From: Ochrobactrum sp. Q0168
GTDB taxonomy: Bacteria > Pseudomonadota > Alphaproteobacteria > Rhizobiales > Rhizobiaceae
DNA: 64,000 nt
NCBI RefSeq assembly: GCF_016427605.1
Contig: NZ_JAELXQ010000001.1
Location: forward strand, 62,001-126,000
Reading direction: 5' to 3'
This document shows positions 45,738 through 55,043 of this stretch, piece by piece. Each line of letters begins with the position of its first letter. Within the stretch, counting starts at the first letter, position 1. The notes beneath the pieces were generated by a model. The model did not search any database. It saw only the letters and a program-made list of their open reading frames with translations, and was not told where the DNA came from. The position numbers were made by a program, and so were the translations under genes.

Positions 45738-46685
45738 TCACTTGTTGTGCTTTTCGTTCCAGCGCAGCAGGAACTGCGATTTCTCGAAAATCAGCACCAC
45801 CACCAGCGACATGGCGAAGGGGATCAGGAGATAGAGCAGGCGGAACACGATCAGTGCCGCCAGCACATCGGCCTGATCCATATCCGGAAGGCCGGTCAGG
45901 AAAACCAGTTCGAGCACGCCAAGGCCGCCCGGCGCATGCGAGATGAGAGCTGCCGAGAAGGAGACGAGGAAAATGCCGAGCACGATCAGAAAGCCGGGAT
46001 TGCCCGCTTCCGGCAGGGCGAAATAGATGATGCCCGCAGCGCCGATCAGTTCGAGGGGTGCGACGATCAGCTGCTGCACGACAACCGACATGCGCGGATA
46101 TTCGAGCCGGAACTTGCCGATCTGGAGTGGACGCAGCTGCATCCAGCTGCCGAAAACATAGAGCAGAACGAATGCCAGCATGATCAGGGCGATGACCATG
46201 GCGACGGTGGGTGTCAGGTCTTCGTTGAAGCGCATGAGCACATGCGGCTCCAGCAGCAACACCACGCTGGAGGTGATGATCACACCGAGTATGAATGTAA
46301 ACGAGCAGAAGGCGATGAGAACGGCAATCTCGCTGCCCGGCATGCCTTGCGAGGAATAGGCGCGGTAGCGAACGACGGCCCCGGAGACGACGGATGCGCC
46401 GATATTGTGCGACAAAGCATAGGTGGTGAAGGAACAGAGTGCGATGAAAAGCCAGGAAATCTTGCGCCGCAGATGGAGAAGCGCGATACGGTCGTAACCA
46501 GCAAGCGAGCTATAGGCGAGAAGGGCTGCCGCCGCTGCCAGTACCCAGTGATGTGCGCGAATGGCGTAGAGGCTGTCCAGAACATCGTCGAGCGATATGC
46601 TGCGAAGTTCCCGATAGAGAAGCCAGGCTGAAACGCCGACAGCACACAGACCGATGACCGGCCAGATGTAATCCTTTGCTTTCAT
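45738..46685 (-). CDS. Lysylphosphatidylglycerol synthase-like transmembrane protein (UPF0104)
   Basis: 315 residues, about eight membrane helices. Patterns IRAHHWVLAAAAALLAYSSLAGYD, SHNIGASVVSGAVVRYRAYS and HAPGGLGVLELVFLTGLP are those of the YbhN/LPG_synthase_TM flippase-like domain. It lacks the soluble C-terminal MprF synthase domain, so it is not a complete MprF. The role is probably in lipid handling at the inner membrane. 42 bp downstream of the antiporter gene on the same strand. Confidence 0.87.
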   Translation of the reverse strand: MKAKDYIWPVIGLCAVGVSAWLLYRELRSISLDDVLDSLYAIRAHHWVLAAAAALLAYSSLAGYDRIALLHLRRKISWLFIALCSFTTYALSHNIGASVVSGAVVRYRAYSSQGMPGSEIAVLIAFCSFTFILGVIITSSVVLLLEPHVLMRFNEDLTPTVAMVIALIMLAFVLLYVFGSWMQLRPLQIGKFRLEYPRMSVVVQQLIVAPLELIGAAGIIYFALPEAGNPGFLIVLGIFLVSFSAALISHAPGGLGVLELVFLTGLPDMDQADVLAALIVFRLLYLLIPFAMSLVVVLIFEKSQFLLRWNEKHNK

Positions 46686-46727
46686 TAACCGATTACCGCC
46701 CCTTTAAATTTCATTCTGTGTTCCCCC

Positions 46728-48542
46728 TTATATGGCCTGTGCTTCGCCATCAGCGGCAATCACCGAACTGTCGTCCTGTGCCTGAATGTGCTGCTGTGGC
46801 GACCGGGCGGAAGCATTGCCGCCCGTATTCGAAACGTCTGCACCGATTGCCTTGGCTATTGCCTTTGCAATTTCCTCTTCGCCAAGAATGACGGAGGTTG
46901 CACCGAGATCGGTCAGATATTGCGCTTCAGCCTGCGAATTGGCCTGCGCAACGATGTGGATATCCGGGTTGGCCGCATGGGCCAGAGCGGTCGCGCGTCC
47001 TGCCTCAAAGGCATTGGGAATCGCAATCACCAGATTTTGGGCGAGCCCGGGCTTCGCCGCGTTTATTATTTCAATATCGGAGGCATTGCCTGCAATAGCT
47101 TCGATGCCTTTTTCGCGCAATGTGGTGCAGATTTTCGACGAGTCATCGATGACGAGGAACGGCATCGCACGTTCCTGCAAACTGCCGGCCAACCTGCTGC
47201 CGATATGTCCGTAACCGGCAATGATCGTGTGGCCGGTCAGAAGGGTGTGCGGCAATGGTTCCGGTTCGGAGACATCGATGGCTGTGCTGCCCGTTGTGTC
47301 GTTCGCACCTTCGCTTGCGCTGCGTTTTTCGATCCAGGGCCGCATCCGTTCAGCGACGATGAACATCACCGGGTTGAGGAAAATGGAGAGGATTGCACCT
47401 GCCAGAATGAGGTCTCGTCCGGCGGGCGGCAACAGATTGAGGCTGACGCCAAGGCCTGCGAGGATGAACGAGAATTCACCGATCTGCGCCAGACTTGCCG
47501 AAATCGTCAGCGCGGTGCTGACCGGGCGGCGGAAAGCCCGCACGATGAAAAAGGCCGCGACGGACTTGCCGATCAGGATGATCGCAAGGGTGGCCAAAAG
47601 GGGCAGGGGGTCTTTCAGCAGGCTCATCGGGTCGAACAGCATGCCGACCGAAATGAAGAACAGCACCGCGAAAGCATCGCGCAGCGGCAGGGATTCTTCC
47701 GCGGCGCGATGGCTGAGCTCGGATTCGCTCATCACCATACCGGCGAAGAAAGCGCCGAGCGCGAAGGAAACGCCGAAGAGATGCGCCGCACCGAAGGCGA
47801 CGCCAAGCGCAATGGCCAGAACGCCAAGGCGAAACAATTCGCGCGAGCCGGTCTGCGCAACGACATTGAGAAGCCAGGGAATGACCTTGCGCCCGACGAC
47901 CAGCATCAGGGCGACGAACAGAACCACCTTGGCGATGGTCAGAAGAATGATGCCACCGATGCCGAGGCCAAGCCATGCCGCGAGCGGGTCGCTGGCTGCC
48001 GCACTGGTTGCGCGGCCTGTGACGCTGGCGACAGCTGGCAGCAGAACCAGCGCCATGACCATGGCAAGGTCCTCGACAATCAGCCAACCGACGGCGATGC
48101 GCCCTCGTTCGGTGTCGATGAGGCGGCGCTCCTGCATGGCGCGCAACAGAACAACCGTACTGGCCGTGGATAGCGCAAGGCCGAAGACCATGCCTGCCTC
48201 CACATCCCAGCCAAGCGCAAGACCAAGGCCAGTGCCAAGGGCAGCGGCAGTAGCGATCTGCGCCAATGCGCCCGGAACGGCGATGGCTTTGACGGATAGC
48301 AGGTCTTTCAGGGAAAAATGCAGGCCGACGCCGAACATCAGCAGGATGACGCCGATTTCGGCGAGCTGCAGAATGAGGCCCTGATCGGCAACGAAACCCG
48401 GTGTGTGCGGACCGGCGATAACGCCAGCCAGAAGATAGCCGACCAATGGAGAAATCTTGAGGCGGGTGGCAATCGCACCGAAAATAAAAGCAAGGCATAA
48501 CCCGATGACGATGGTCGCAATCAAAGGCGTGTCATGGGGCAT
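46728..48542 (-). CDS. CPA2 family cation:proton antiporter (YbaL/KefB-like)
   Basis: 604 residues. Na+/H+ exchanger membrane domain (about 1-390; LVGYLLAGVIAGPHTPGF, LSTASTVVLLRAMQER, SFALGAFFAGMVMSESE) followed by a TrkA-N nucleotide-binding domain (HTIIAGYGHIGSRLAGSL, about 425-545). The C-terminus is a short polar tail. The arrangement is that of YbaL/KefB-type potassium or cation efflux antiporters gated by nucleotides. The ion and regulator are not determinable here. Confidence 0.92.
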   Translation of the reverse strand: MPHDTPLIATIVIGLCLAFIFGAIATRLKISPLVGYLLAGVIAGPHTPGFVADQGLILQLAEIGVILLMFGVGLHFSLKDLLSVKAIAVPGALAQIATAAALGTGLGLALGWDVEAGMVFGLALSTASTVVLLRAMQERRLIDTERGRIAVGWLIVEDLAMVMALVLLPAVASVTGRATSAAASDPLAAWLGLGIGGIILLTIAKVVLFVALMLVVGRKVIPWLLNVVAQTGSRELFRLGVLAIALGVAFGAAHLFGVSFALGAFFAGMVMSESELSHRAAEESLPLRDAFAVLFFISVGMLFDPMSLLKDPLPLLATLAIILIGKSVAAFFIVRAFRRPVSTALTISASLAQIGEFSFILAGLGVSLNLLPPAGRDLILAGAILSIFLNPVMFIVAERMRPWIEKRSASEGANDTTGSTAIDVSEPEPLPHTLLTGHTIIAGYGHIGSRLAGSLQERAMPFLVIDDSSKICTTLREKGIEAIAGNASDIEIINAAKPGLAQNLVIAIPNAFEAGRATALAHAANPDIHIVAQANSQAEAQYLTDLGATSVILGEEEIAKAIAKAIGADVSNTGGNASARSPQQHIQAQDDSSVIAADGEAQAI

Positions 48543-48582
48543 AGGGTGCCGTTTCCCTCTATTGAAATTTCAGTCGTTGGGA

Positions 48583-48610
48583 GCCGGGCAGGGCGAAAAT
48601 CCTGCCCGGC
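48583..48610 (-). terminator. Hairpin after secDF
   Basis: A perfect 10-bp stem GCCGGGCAGG/CCTGCCCGGC (48583-48592, 48601-48610), 9 bp after the secDF stop. There is no T-run on the minus strand, so it may be a 3'-end stabiliser more than an intrinsic terminator. Confidence 0.5.
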
Positions 48611-48618
48611 AATTGGGT

Positions 48619-51153
48619 TCACTTCTGCGCGATAGCCTTTTCTTCAGCAGGCTTGTGGGCATCCTTATGGTGCTGCCACCAGTCACCCAGCAGAAGCAGG
48701 ATCGGCGCTGCGATGAAGATCGACGACGATGTCGCAATGACGATACCGAACAGCATCGGCACGGCGAAATTATGGACGGCGCTGCCGCCCCATACCGCCA
48801 TCGGGAACATACACAGGAAAGTCACGACCGACGTGTAGATACAACGCACGAGCACCTGATTGATACTCATGTCGATGATCTCGCGCAGCGGCTTCGACTT
48901 ATAGAGGCGCATGTTTTCACGCATACGGTCATAGACCACGACCTTGTCGTTCACCGAGTAACCGATGATCGTCAGAAGGGCCGCGATAGCCGTCAGGTTG
49001 AAATCGAGCTGCATCAGCGCGAAGAAACCGACGATCTTCGTGGTGTCGAGAATGAGCGTGATGATCGCACCAAGCGCGAAGAACCACTCGAACCGCCACC
49101 AGAGATAGACCAGCATACCGAGTGCGGAGAGCACCACCGCGATGAAGCCGGAACGGGCCAGTTCGCCGGAGACTTTCGGTCCCACGACTTCGGTTCGTTC
49201 GATTTTCACGCCCGGATCGAGTTGCGTAACGGCTTCCCGCATCTTGTTGACGGCTGCGGTCTGCGCTTCCTCACCGCCATCCTGACGCTGGATGCGGATG
49301 AGCACTTCATTGGCGCTGCCTGCGCTCTGGAGCGCAACTTCACCGAGGTCCAATGCACCGAGCTTGGCGCGAAGCTGCGCAAGGTCGGCTGGCTGTGACG
49401 TGGTGATTTCGGCCTGGATACCGCCCTTGAAGTCGATGCCGTAATTGAGGCCCGGCTTGAAGAACAGCACGATCGAGGCAATCGACAGCACGATGGACAC
49501 GCCGATGCCGACAAAACGCGCATTCATGAAGCGGTAGTTTGTGCCTTCCGGCGCGAACTTCAGGATCGGCTCGATGTGCAGAACCTTCAGCTTGCGCTTG
49601 CGCACGAACCAGCCCATCGCCATACGCACCAGCGTCACGTCGGTGAACATCGAAATCGCGATACCGAGCATCATAGTGATGGCGAAGCCCCGAACCGGGC
49701 CGGTGCCGAACATGAACAGAAGCAGCGTCGAAATCAGCGAGGTGACGTTGGAATCGACGATGGTTGCAAAGGCGCTGTGGAAGCCCTTATCGAGCGCCGC
49801 CATGGCGCCGAGGCCCTTGCGCGTTTCTTCGCGGATACGTTCGTTGATGAGAATATTCGCGTCAACCGCGATACCGATACCCAGAATGATACCGGCGATA
49901 CCGGGCAAGGTCAGCGTTGCACCGATGAGGCTTAGCGCGGAGAAAGTCAGCAATGTGTGCAGAAGAAGCGCCACATTGGCGATCATGCCCCAGAGGCCGT
50001 AGAGCAGAACGATGAATACGGCCACGAGCGCGAAGCCGATGATGCCGGTGATCAGGCCCATCTTGATGGCGTCGCCGCCAAGGTCGGGACCGACGGTGCG
50101 TTCTTCGATGACGGTCAGCGGCGCGGGTAGGGCGCCAGCACGCAGAAGCGCGGAGAGAACGACGGTATCCTGAACCGTGAAGCTGCCGCTGATCTGGCCC
50201 GAACCGCCGGTGATCGGCTCACGAATAACCGGTGCGCTCAAGACCTTGCCGTCGAGAACGATGGCGAAAGGACGGTTCACATTCTTGGTGGTGATATCGG
50301 CGAACTGACGAGCGCCAAGGCTGTCGAACCGGAAGGAAACGATTGGCTCATTGGTGCGCTGATCGAAACCGGCGCGCGCATCGGTCAGGCGTTCGCCCGA
50401 CAGTGCGATCTGATCCTCAATCGGATATTTGATGTTCGGGTCCTTGGAATCCGGCATGATCGTGACGCCCGGAGGCGGCGTATCGTTCGGATTGGCATCG
50501 GCGACCATATGGAAACTCATCTTCGCCGTGCTTCCGAGAAGCTGGCGGAGCTGGGCTGGATCCTGAAGACCCGGTAGCTGAACCACGATACGGTCGGAAC
50601 CGACACGCTGGATCGAAGGTTCGGCAACGCCGACCTGATCAACGCGCTGGCGGATGATTTCAAGGCTCTGCTGCAGCGCCGCATCGAGGCGGTAGTTGAA
50701 GCCCGCTTCTGTCAGCGTCAGGCGAATCTGATTATCGGTCGAATTGACGTCGATATCGTTAATCGCCGTGCCGAAGCCGCTGGTGTTGACCTGCGAGATG
50801 AGCGTGCGAAGCGCCGTTTCCGCCTTCGCGCGCTGGTCGGTATCGGGAATTGCCACGATGACGGCATCGCCCACGGCACGGATCGACTGCGGCTGGATGC
50901 GCTCGGCGCGCAGTTTGCTGCGGGCATCGTCCAGCAGCGCACGCAGGCGGTCCTTTTTGAGGCCGGCTGCGTCCACTTCCAGCACGAGATACGAACCGCC
51001 GCGCAGGTCGAGACCGAGCGTCACCTGACGCTTCGGGAACCAGGATGGCATCGCATCCAGCTGTTTTTGTGTGAAGAAGTTGGGCAAGGCGATGATAAGC
51101 CCGATCACGACGATCAGGCTGTACAGCGCTACGACCCATTTCGAAGTACGCAT
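48619..51153 (-). CDS. secDF: Protein translocase subunit SecDF (fused)
   Basis: 844 residues joining SecD and SecF in one chain. SecD part: N-terminal membrane helix, GLDLRGGSYLVLEVD, a large periplasmic P1 domain, then VVFIVLLYGLWGMIANVALLL and GIAGIILGIGIAVDANILINERIREE. SecF part from about residue 535: FFKPGLNYGIDFKGG, then the second RND-like membrane block with TIIGYSVNDKVVVYDRMREN. It uses the proton gradient to help SecYEG export proteins. yajC, often next to secD, is not adjacent here. Confidence 0.96.
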   Translation of the reverse strand: MRTSKWVVALYSLIVVIGLIIALPNFFTQKQLDAMPSWFPKRQVTLGLDLRGGSYLVLEVDAAGLKKDRLRALLDDARSKLRAERIQPQSIRAVGDAVIVAIPDTDQRAKAETALRTLISQVNTSGFGTAINDIDVNSTDNQIRLTLTEAGFNYRLDAALQQSLEIIRQRVDQVGVAEPSIQRVGSDRIVVQLPGLQDPAQLRQLLGSTAKMSFHMVADANPNDTPPPGVTIMPDSKDPNIKYPIEDQIALSGERLTDARAGFDQRTNEPIVSFRFDSLGARQFADITTKNVNRPFAIVLDGKVLSAPVIREPITGGSGQISGSFTVQDTVVLSALLRAGALPAPLTVIEERTVGPDLGGDAIKMGLITGIIGFALVAVFIVLLYGLWGMIANVALLLHTLLTFSALSLIGATLTLPGIAGIILGIGIAVDANILINERIREETRKGLGAMAALDKGFHSAFATIVDSNVTSLISTLLLFMFGTGPVRGFAITMMLGIAISMFTDVTLVRMAMGWFVRKRKLKVLHIEPILKFAPEGTNYRFMNARFVGIGVSIVLSIASIVLFFKPGLNYGIDFKGGIQAEITTSQPADLAQLRAKLGALDLGEVALQSAGSANEVLIRIQRQDGGEEAQTAAVNKMREAVTQLDPGVKIERTEVVGPKVSGELARSGFIAVVLSALGMLVYLWWRFEWFFALGAIITLILDTTKIVGFFALMQLDFNLTAIAALLTIIGYSVNDKVVVYDRMRENMRLYKSKPLREIIDMSINQVLVRCIYTSVVTFLCMFPMAVWGGSAVHNFAVPMLFGIVIATSSSIFIAAPILLLLGDWWQHHKDAHKPAEEKAIAQK

Positions 51154-51294
51154 GGATTGTGGTTCCGGGTCTGCGCGTCATCTCAAGTCCCGATAGCTGA
51201 CCGAAATGGAAAGCCACAATCTGTGCGGGGCGGATGACGCTGTTTTACGTAAGAGTGTGCGGGACTGGAAAAGCCAGCCCTCCGGTGGTGCCTA

Positions 51295-51723
51295 TTATGC
51301 GCCTACAGGAGGCGCGCGGGCAAAACCAAAATATTGCTGGGCTGCCGTGAAGCGCTGAAAGCTGCGCTCTGCCTCTGCGGATTTCGCATTGGCAAAGGAC
51401 AGGCCAGTTCCGGTAACAGCCAGAGCCGTGTCGCCACCCAGCGGATAAGCCGCCTTGATTTTCGCGGCAATAGCTTCGATGAGGATGGCGCGCATGGGCT
51501 GCGACGCCGGTGCCGATTGTTGCCTGACGGGGGCCGTCGGCGTGCTTTCAGCCTGTCTGGCCGCAAGCATCTTGGGCAGACTGCGCGAAGATTCGTCATT
51601 CGCCTTATCAGTGAGTGCGGAGAAGTCCACGGCGAACAAAAGAGCTGCGAAAGACAGCACGCATGCCATCAACAGCATGAAGCCATGCTGTCTATGATGC
51701 CCTGTGCTGTTCATGCCTATCAT
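51295..51723 (-). CDS. Single-helix membrane protein of unknown function
   Basis: 142 residues from ATG 51723 (upstream frame to 51786 has no support; ATG 51714 is an alternative). One N-terminal membrane helix (FMLLMACVLSFAALLFAVDF), then a Ser/Pro/Gln-rich stretch and an Ala-rich helical C-terminus (ILIEAIAAKIKAAYPLG). No family recognised. It lies 141 bp upstream of secDF on the same strand, where yajC might be expected, but shows no YajC features. Divergent from the MscS gene. Confidence 0.65.
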   Translation of the reverse strand: MIGMNSTGHHRQHGFMLLMACVLSFAALLFAVDFSALTDKANDESSRSLPKMLAARQAESTPTAPVRQQSAPASQPMRAILIEAIAAKIKAAYPLGGDTALAVTGTGLSFANAKSAEAERSFQRFTAAQQYFGFARAPPVGA

Positions 51724-51965
51724 AAAACCGCCCAGACTTCCGTTAGAGTCTCGCTCAGGATTTGAGCCAGCTTCCGCACTGTCCACGAATCCTCATTAGC
51801 CATTTCAGCCGGTGCGAACAAGGAAATACTGGCGTTCTGCCGTGGTTTCGTTGTTGCTCCCCAGCAAGGGCTGTCGATATGCGCCATTGGAGACTTTCAG
51901 GAGCAAATGGGATTCTCTCTTGCAAGCCGCCTTGTTTCCGTTCTACGGCGCTTTATGTTGAAACA

Positions 51966-54551
51966 GTGATCGTCTTAACGGCAGATTTGAAATTGGCTTA
52001 TTTATCAACGTTTCGGATAGTTGCATTTTCTCTTTTGATCGGCGCGCTTTCGTTGGGCAGCATAGCGCCCACCAGCGCACAGGATAACAAGCCGAAAGCC
52101 GAACAGACGGCGCAACCGGCTCCTGCGCCAGCCGGTTCGTCAAACGATGGTGCTCAAGCTGCGCCGGGAAATGGTGATCAGCCGCCGGTCTCGGCCATCG
52201 TGCAGCAGCAAAAACCGGTCATCGACGACTTGAAGCAACAGGCGCAGAAGATCAGCGAACAGTTGCAGAAATCTGGAACCAGTGACGAAACCTTGGCGAA
52301 TCTGAAGCTTCAGCTGGATGGGCTTTCCAAGAAGCTTCTCGATGCCGGTGTCGCTTTTCGTCCGCGCCTGACCGAGATCAACACGCGTCTGGAACAGCTC
52401 GGCCCCGCGCCGACCGGCGAGGCCACGGAACCGGGCATTGTCACCGATGAACGCAAGCGGCTCACCGCTGAAAAAGCGACGATCAACGCGATGATCGGTG
52501 ATACGGAAGATACCTCGCTGAATGTCAATCAGATGTCGGCGAAGATCGGCGATCTGCGCCGCGATCTTTTCGCAAAAACGCTGTCGCAGCGGGTTAATCT
52601 CGATTCCGCACTCGGCACCGAGGTTGCAGCGGCGGCGAACAATCAGGTCGTGTCGCTGTGGCGGATTATCCAGTCATGGTGGCGCTTCGTCGTCACCTTC
52701 AAGCTGAATTCGTTTCTTGCCGCAGCATTTTTCGCTTTCGTCGGCGCCCTGGTGATTCAGCTTGGCGCGCGCCATGTGCTTGGTACACTTTATCAGCGCG
52801 ATCCGACCATCGAATCGCCCTCCTATCTCAGCCGTCTTCTGGTCGCGTTCTGGTCCACGGTCATTCCGTCGGCTGCGATCGGCGTCTTTCTGGCGACGAC
52901 TTACTTTTTCCTCAATTATTTCAATGTCCTGAGAACGGACGTCGCGTCGATACTGGAATCGCTGTTCATCGTTCTCGGTCTCGTCTTTTTCATTCATCGG
53001 CTGGCCGCAGCCTGTATCAGCCCCGATATGCCGCAATGGCGGCTCGTGCCGGTTGCACCGCGCCCGGGACGGGTTCTGGGCCTGCTGATAACGGCGACGG
53101 CGCTGACGACGGGTGTCGATTCCTTTGTCGGGACGGTCAACAAGCTTCTGTCGTCGCCGCTGTCGCTTACCATGGCGCAGAGCCTGCTGGCGACCGTGAT
53201 GGTGGGCATTCTCATTCTGGCAATAGCCTTCCTGAAACCGGTGGTACGGCGCGACCACGAGGGCGTGCGTTCATGGCCACGTCCGTTCAAGGTATTTCTC
53301 ATCATTCTCGGGCTTCTACCCATTCTGGCCGCCATTTTCGGCTATATCGGCATGGCGCGTTTCCTGTCGCAGCAGATCGTCGTCACCGGCGCTTTTCTGG
53401 TGACCATGTATCTGGGCTTCCTGACGGGCCGCGCCATTTCCGAAGAACAGGCATTCGCGTCAAGCAAGGTGGGCGCGAGTTTGCGCGAGCGCTTCCATTT
53501 TGACGATGCGACGCTTGACCAGCTGGGGCTTGTCGCGGGCATTCTCATCAATCTGGTCGTGGCGCTGATCGGCATTCCGCTGGTGCTAATGCAGCTCGGC
53601 TTCCAGTGGGCCGAGTTGAAGAATGCCTTCTTCAAACTGATGACCGGCTTCGAAATCGGCAATATGTCGGTTTCGCTGATGGGGCTGCTCACCGGCATTT
53701 TGCTGTTCGTCATCGGCTATCTGCTGACGCGCTGGTTCCAGAACTGGCTCGACAACAGTGTCATGGCGAGAGGCCGCGTCGATTCCGGCGTGCGCAACTC
53801 CATCCGCACGGTGATCGGTTATGTCGGTCTCTGCCTCGCTGCGCTGATGGGTGTCTCGGCGGCCGGGTTCAATATGTCCAATCTGGCGCTTATCGCCGGT
53901 GGTCTTTCACTTGGTATCGGTTTTGGTCTCCAGAATATCGTTCAGAACTTCGTTTCCGGTCTGATCCTTCTGGCGGAGCGTCCGTTCAAGGTCGGTGACT
54001 GGGTGGAAGCGGGCACGGTCAGCGGCATCGTGAAGAAGATCAGCGTGCGCGCAACGGAAGTGGAAACTTTCCAGAAGCAGTCGATCATCGTGCCGAACTC
54101 GACGCTCATCAACGGCAATGTCGGCAACTGGACGCACCGCAACAAGCTTGGCCGTATCGATATCAACGTGCAGGCTTCCTATACGGAAGATCCAAGGCGT
54201 GTGCACACCCTGTTGCTGGATATCGTACGCGGCCACCCGTCCATTCTCAAGAATCCGGAACCGTTCGTTGCTTTTCAAAGCATGACCGATTCGCTGATGG
54301 TGTTCGATATCTACGCCCATGTCGCGGATATCACCTCGACCGGCGGCATCAAGAACGAGCTGCGATTCCAGATTGTCGAACGGTTCCATGAAGAGGGGCT
54401 GCATCTGTCCTCGTCTTCGACCGATCTGGTGCTGAGCCTGCCGGAAATCGAAAAGCTCTCCGAGATCATGCAGAAGGCACCGACACCGACGCCGAAGAAG
54501 AAAGCACGTGAGGAGAAAAAGGTCGCAGATGACAATGACGATAAGGCGTGA
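51966..54551 (+). CDS. DUF3772 domain mechanosensitive channel (MscS family)
   Basis: About 861 residues. Signal peptide (IVAFSLLIGALSLGSIAPTSAQ), a Gln/Pro/Ala-rich linker, a periplasmic helical DUF3772 region (about 60-200, QQKPVIDDLKQQAQKISEQLQ), around eleven membrane helices, and the MscS pore and beta domain near the C-terminus (GGLSLGIGFGLQNIVQNFVSGLILLAERPFKVGDWVE, VPNSTLINGNVGNWTH). Ends in a Lys/Glu-rich tail. It releases solutes under hypo-osmotic shock. The start is uncertain: GTG 51966 or TTG 51987; there is no clear Shine-Dalgarno, and the frame remains open further upstream. Confidence 0.88.
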   Translation: MIVLTADLKLAYLSTFRIVAFSLLIGALSLGSIAPTSAQDNKPKAEQTAQPAPAPAGSSNDGAQAAPGNGDQPPVSAIVQQQKPVIDDLKQQAQKISEQLQKSGTSDETLANLKLQLDGLSKKLLDAGVAFRPRLTEINTRLEQLGPAPTGEATEPGIVTDERKRLTAEKATINAMIGDTEDTSLNVNQMSAKIGDLRRDLFAKTLSQRVNLDSALGTEVAAAANNQVVSLWRIIQSWWRFVVTFKLNSFLAAAFFAFVGALVIQLGARHVLGTLYQRDPTIESPSYLSRLLVAFWSTVIPSAAIGVFLATTYFFLNYFNVLRTDVASILESLFIVLGLVFFIHRLAAACISPDMPQWRLVPVAPRPGRVLGLLITATALTTGVDSFVGTVNKLLSSPLSLTMAQSLLATVMVGILILAIAFLKPVVRRDHEGVRSWPRPFKVFLIILGLLPILAAIFGYIGMARFLSQQIVVTGAFLVTMYLGFLTGRAISEEQAFASSKVGASLRERFHFDDATLDQLGLVAGILINLVVALIGIPLVLMQLGFQWAELKNAFFKLMTGFEIGNMSVSLMGLLTGILLFVIGYLLTRWFQNWLDNSVMARGRVDSGVRNSIRTVIGYVGLCLAALMGVSAAGFNMSNLALIAGGLSLGIGFGLQNIVQNFVSGLILLAERPFKVGDWVEAGTVSGIVKKISVRATEVETFQKQSIIVPNSTLINGNVGNWTHRNKLGRIDINVQASYTEDPRRVHTLLLDIVRGHPSILKNPEPFVAFQSMTDSLMVFDIYAHVADITSTGGIKNELRFQIVERFHEEGLHLSSSSTDLVLSLPEIEKLSEIMQKAPTPTPKKKAREEKKVADDNDDKA

Positions 54552-54693
54552 TGAACGCCTCGTTCAGTTGCAGTTCAGTTTTGTCCATCTATAAATGAGC
54601 TATGAACGGCGGGTCGTTCTTCGAGGATGGAAGCGGTGACACGCGCTTTCATCGGGGTGGTAGAAGCGGGAGCGGTGGAAACGCCGAAACGAT

Positions 54694-54984
54694 ATGAACG
54701 TAATTCAGATCAGAAAGTTTGGCACGATCGGTCTTGGCGCAGTTCTTATGCTTGCAGCTTCCATGGGCGGTTCCTACGCCGCCAAGATTTCCAACAAGGA
54801 CAGCGCCGCGCAGACCATTGTGGTGACCGAAGGTGCTTCCAAGCGCGAAATGGTTGTGGCGCCCGGCGATACGGTCGATTTCTGCGCTTCCGGCTGCTTC
54901 GTGACCTTTCCGAACGGCGACCGTGAGGCGCTGACGGGTGATGAGACGATCACCATTACAGGCGGCAAGGCGACGCTGAAATAA
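54694..54984 (+). CDS. Small secreted protein of unknown function with CxxxC
   Basis: 96 residues. N-terminal signal peptide (IGLGAVLMLAASMGGSYA, cleaved near AYAA), then a compact beta-rich domain (AAQTIVVTEGASKREMVVAPGDTVDFCASGCFVTFPNG). The two cysteines in FCASGCF could form a disulfide or a metal site. It resembles small periplasmic proteins conserved in rhizobia and Brucella; no function is known to me. Start by weak context. Terminator at 55005. Confidence 0.75.
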   Translation: MNVIQIRKFGTIGLGAVLMLAASMGGSYAAKISNKDSAAQTIVVTEGASKREMVVAPGDTVDFCASGCFVTFPNGDREALTGDETITITGGKATLK

Positions 54985-55004
54985 GATCGCTGCATCATGA
55001 ATTG

Positions 55005-55033
55005 AAAAAGCCGGGCGCAATGCCCGGCTTTTT
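55005..55033. terminator. Bidirectional intrinsic terminator
   Basis: Stem AAAAAGCCGGGC/GCCCGGCTTTTT (55005-55016, 55022-55033), 5-nt loop, between two convergent genes. Confidence 0.92.
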
Positions 55034-55043
55034 GCTGGTCAGG

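Noticed and set aside
46788-48173. A 461-codon plus-strand open frame opposite the CPA2 antiporter.
   Set aside because: The antiporter on the minus strand has full family motifs; the plus-strand product is low-complexity and polar with no start signal.
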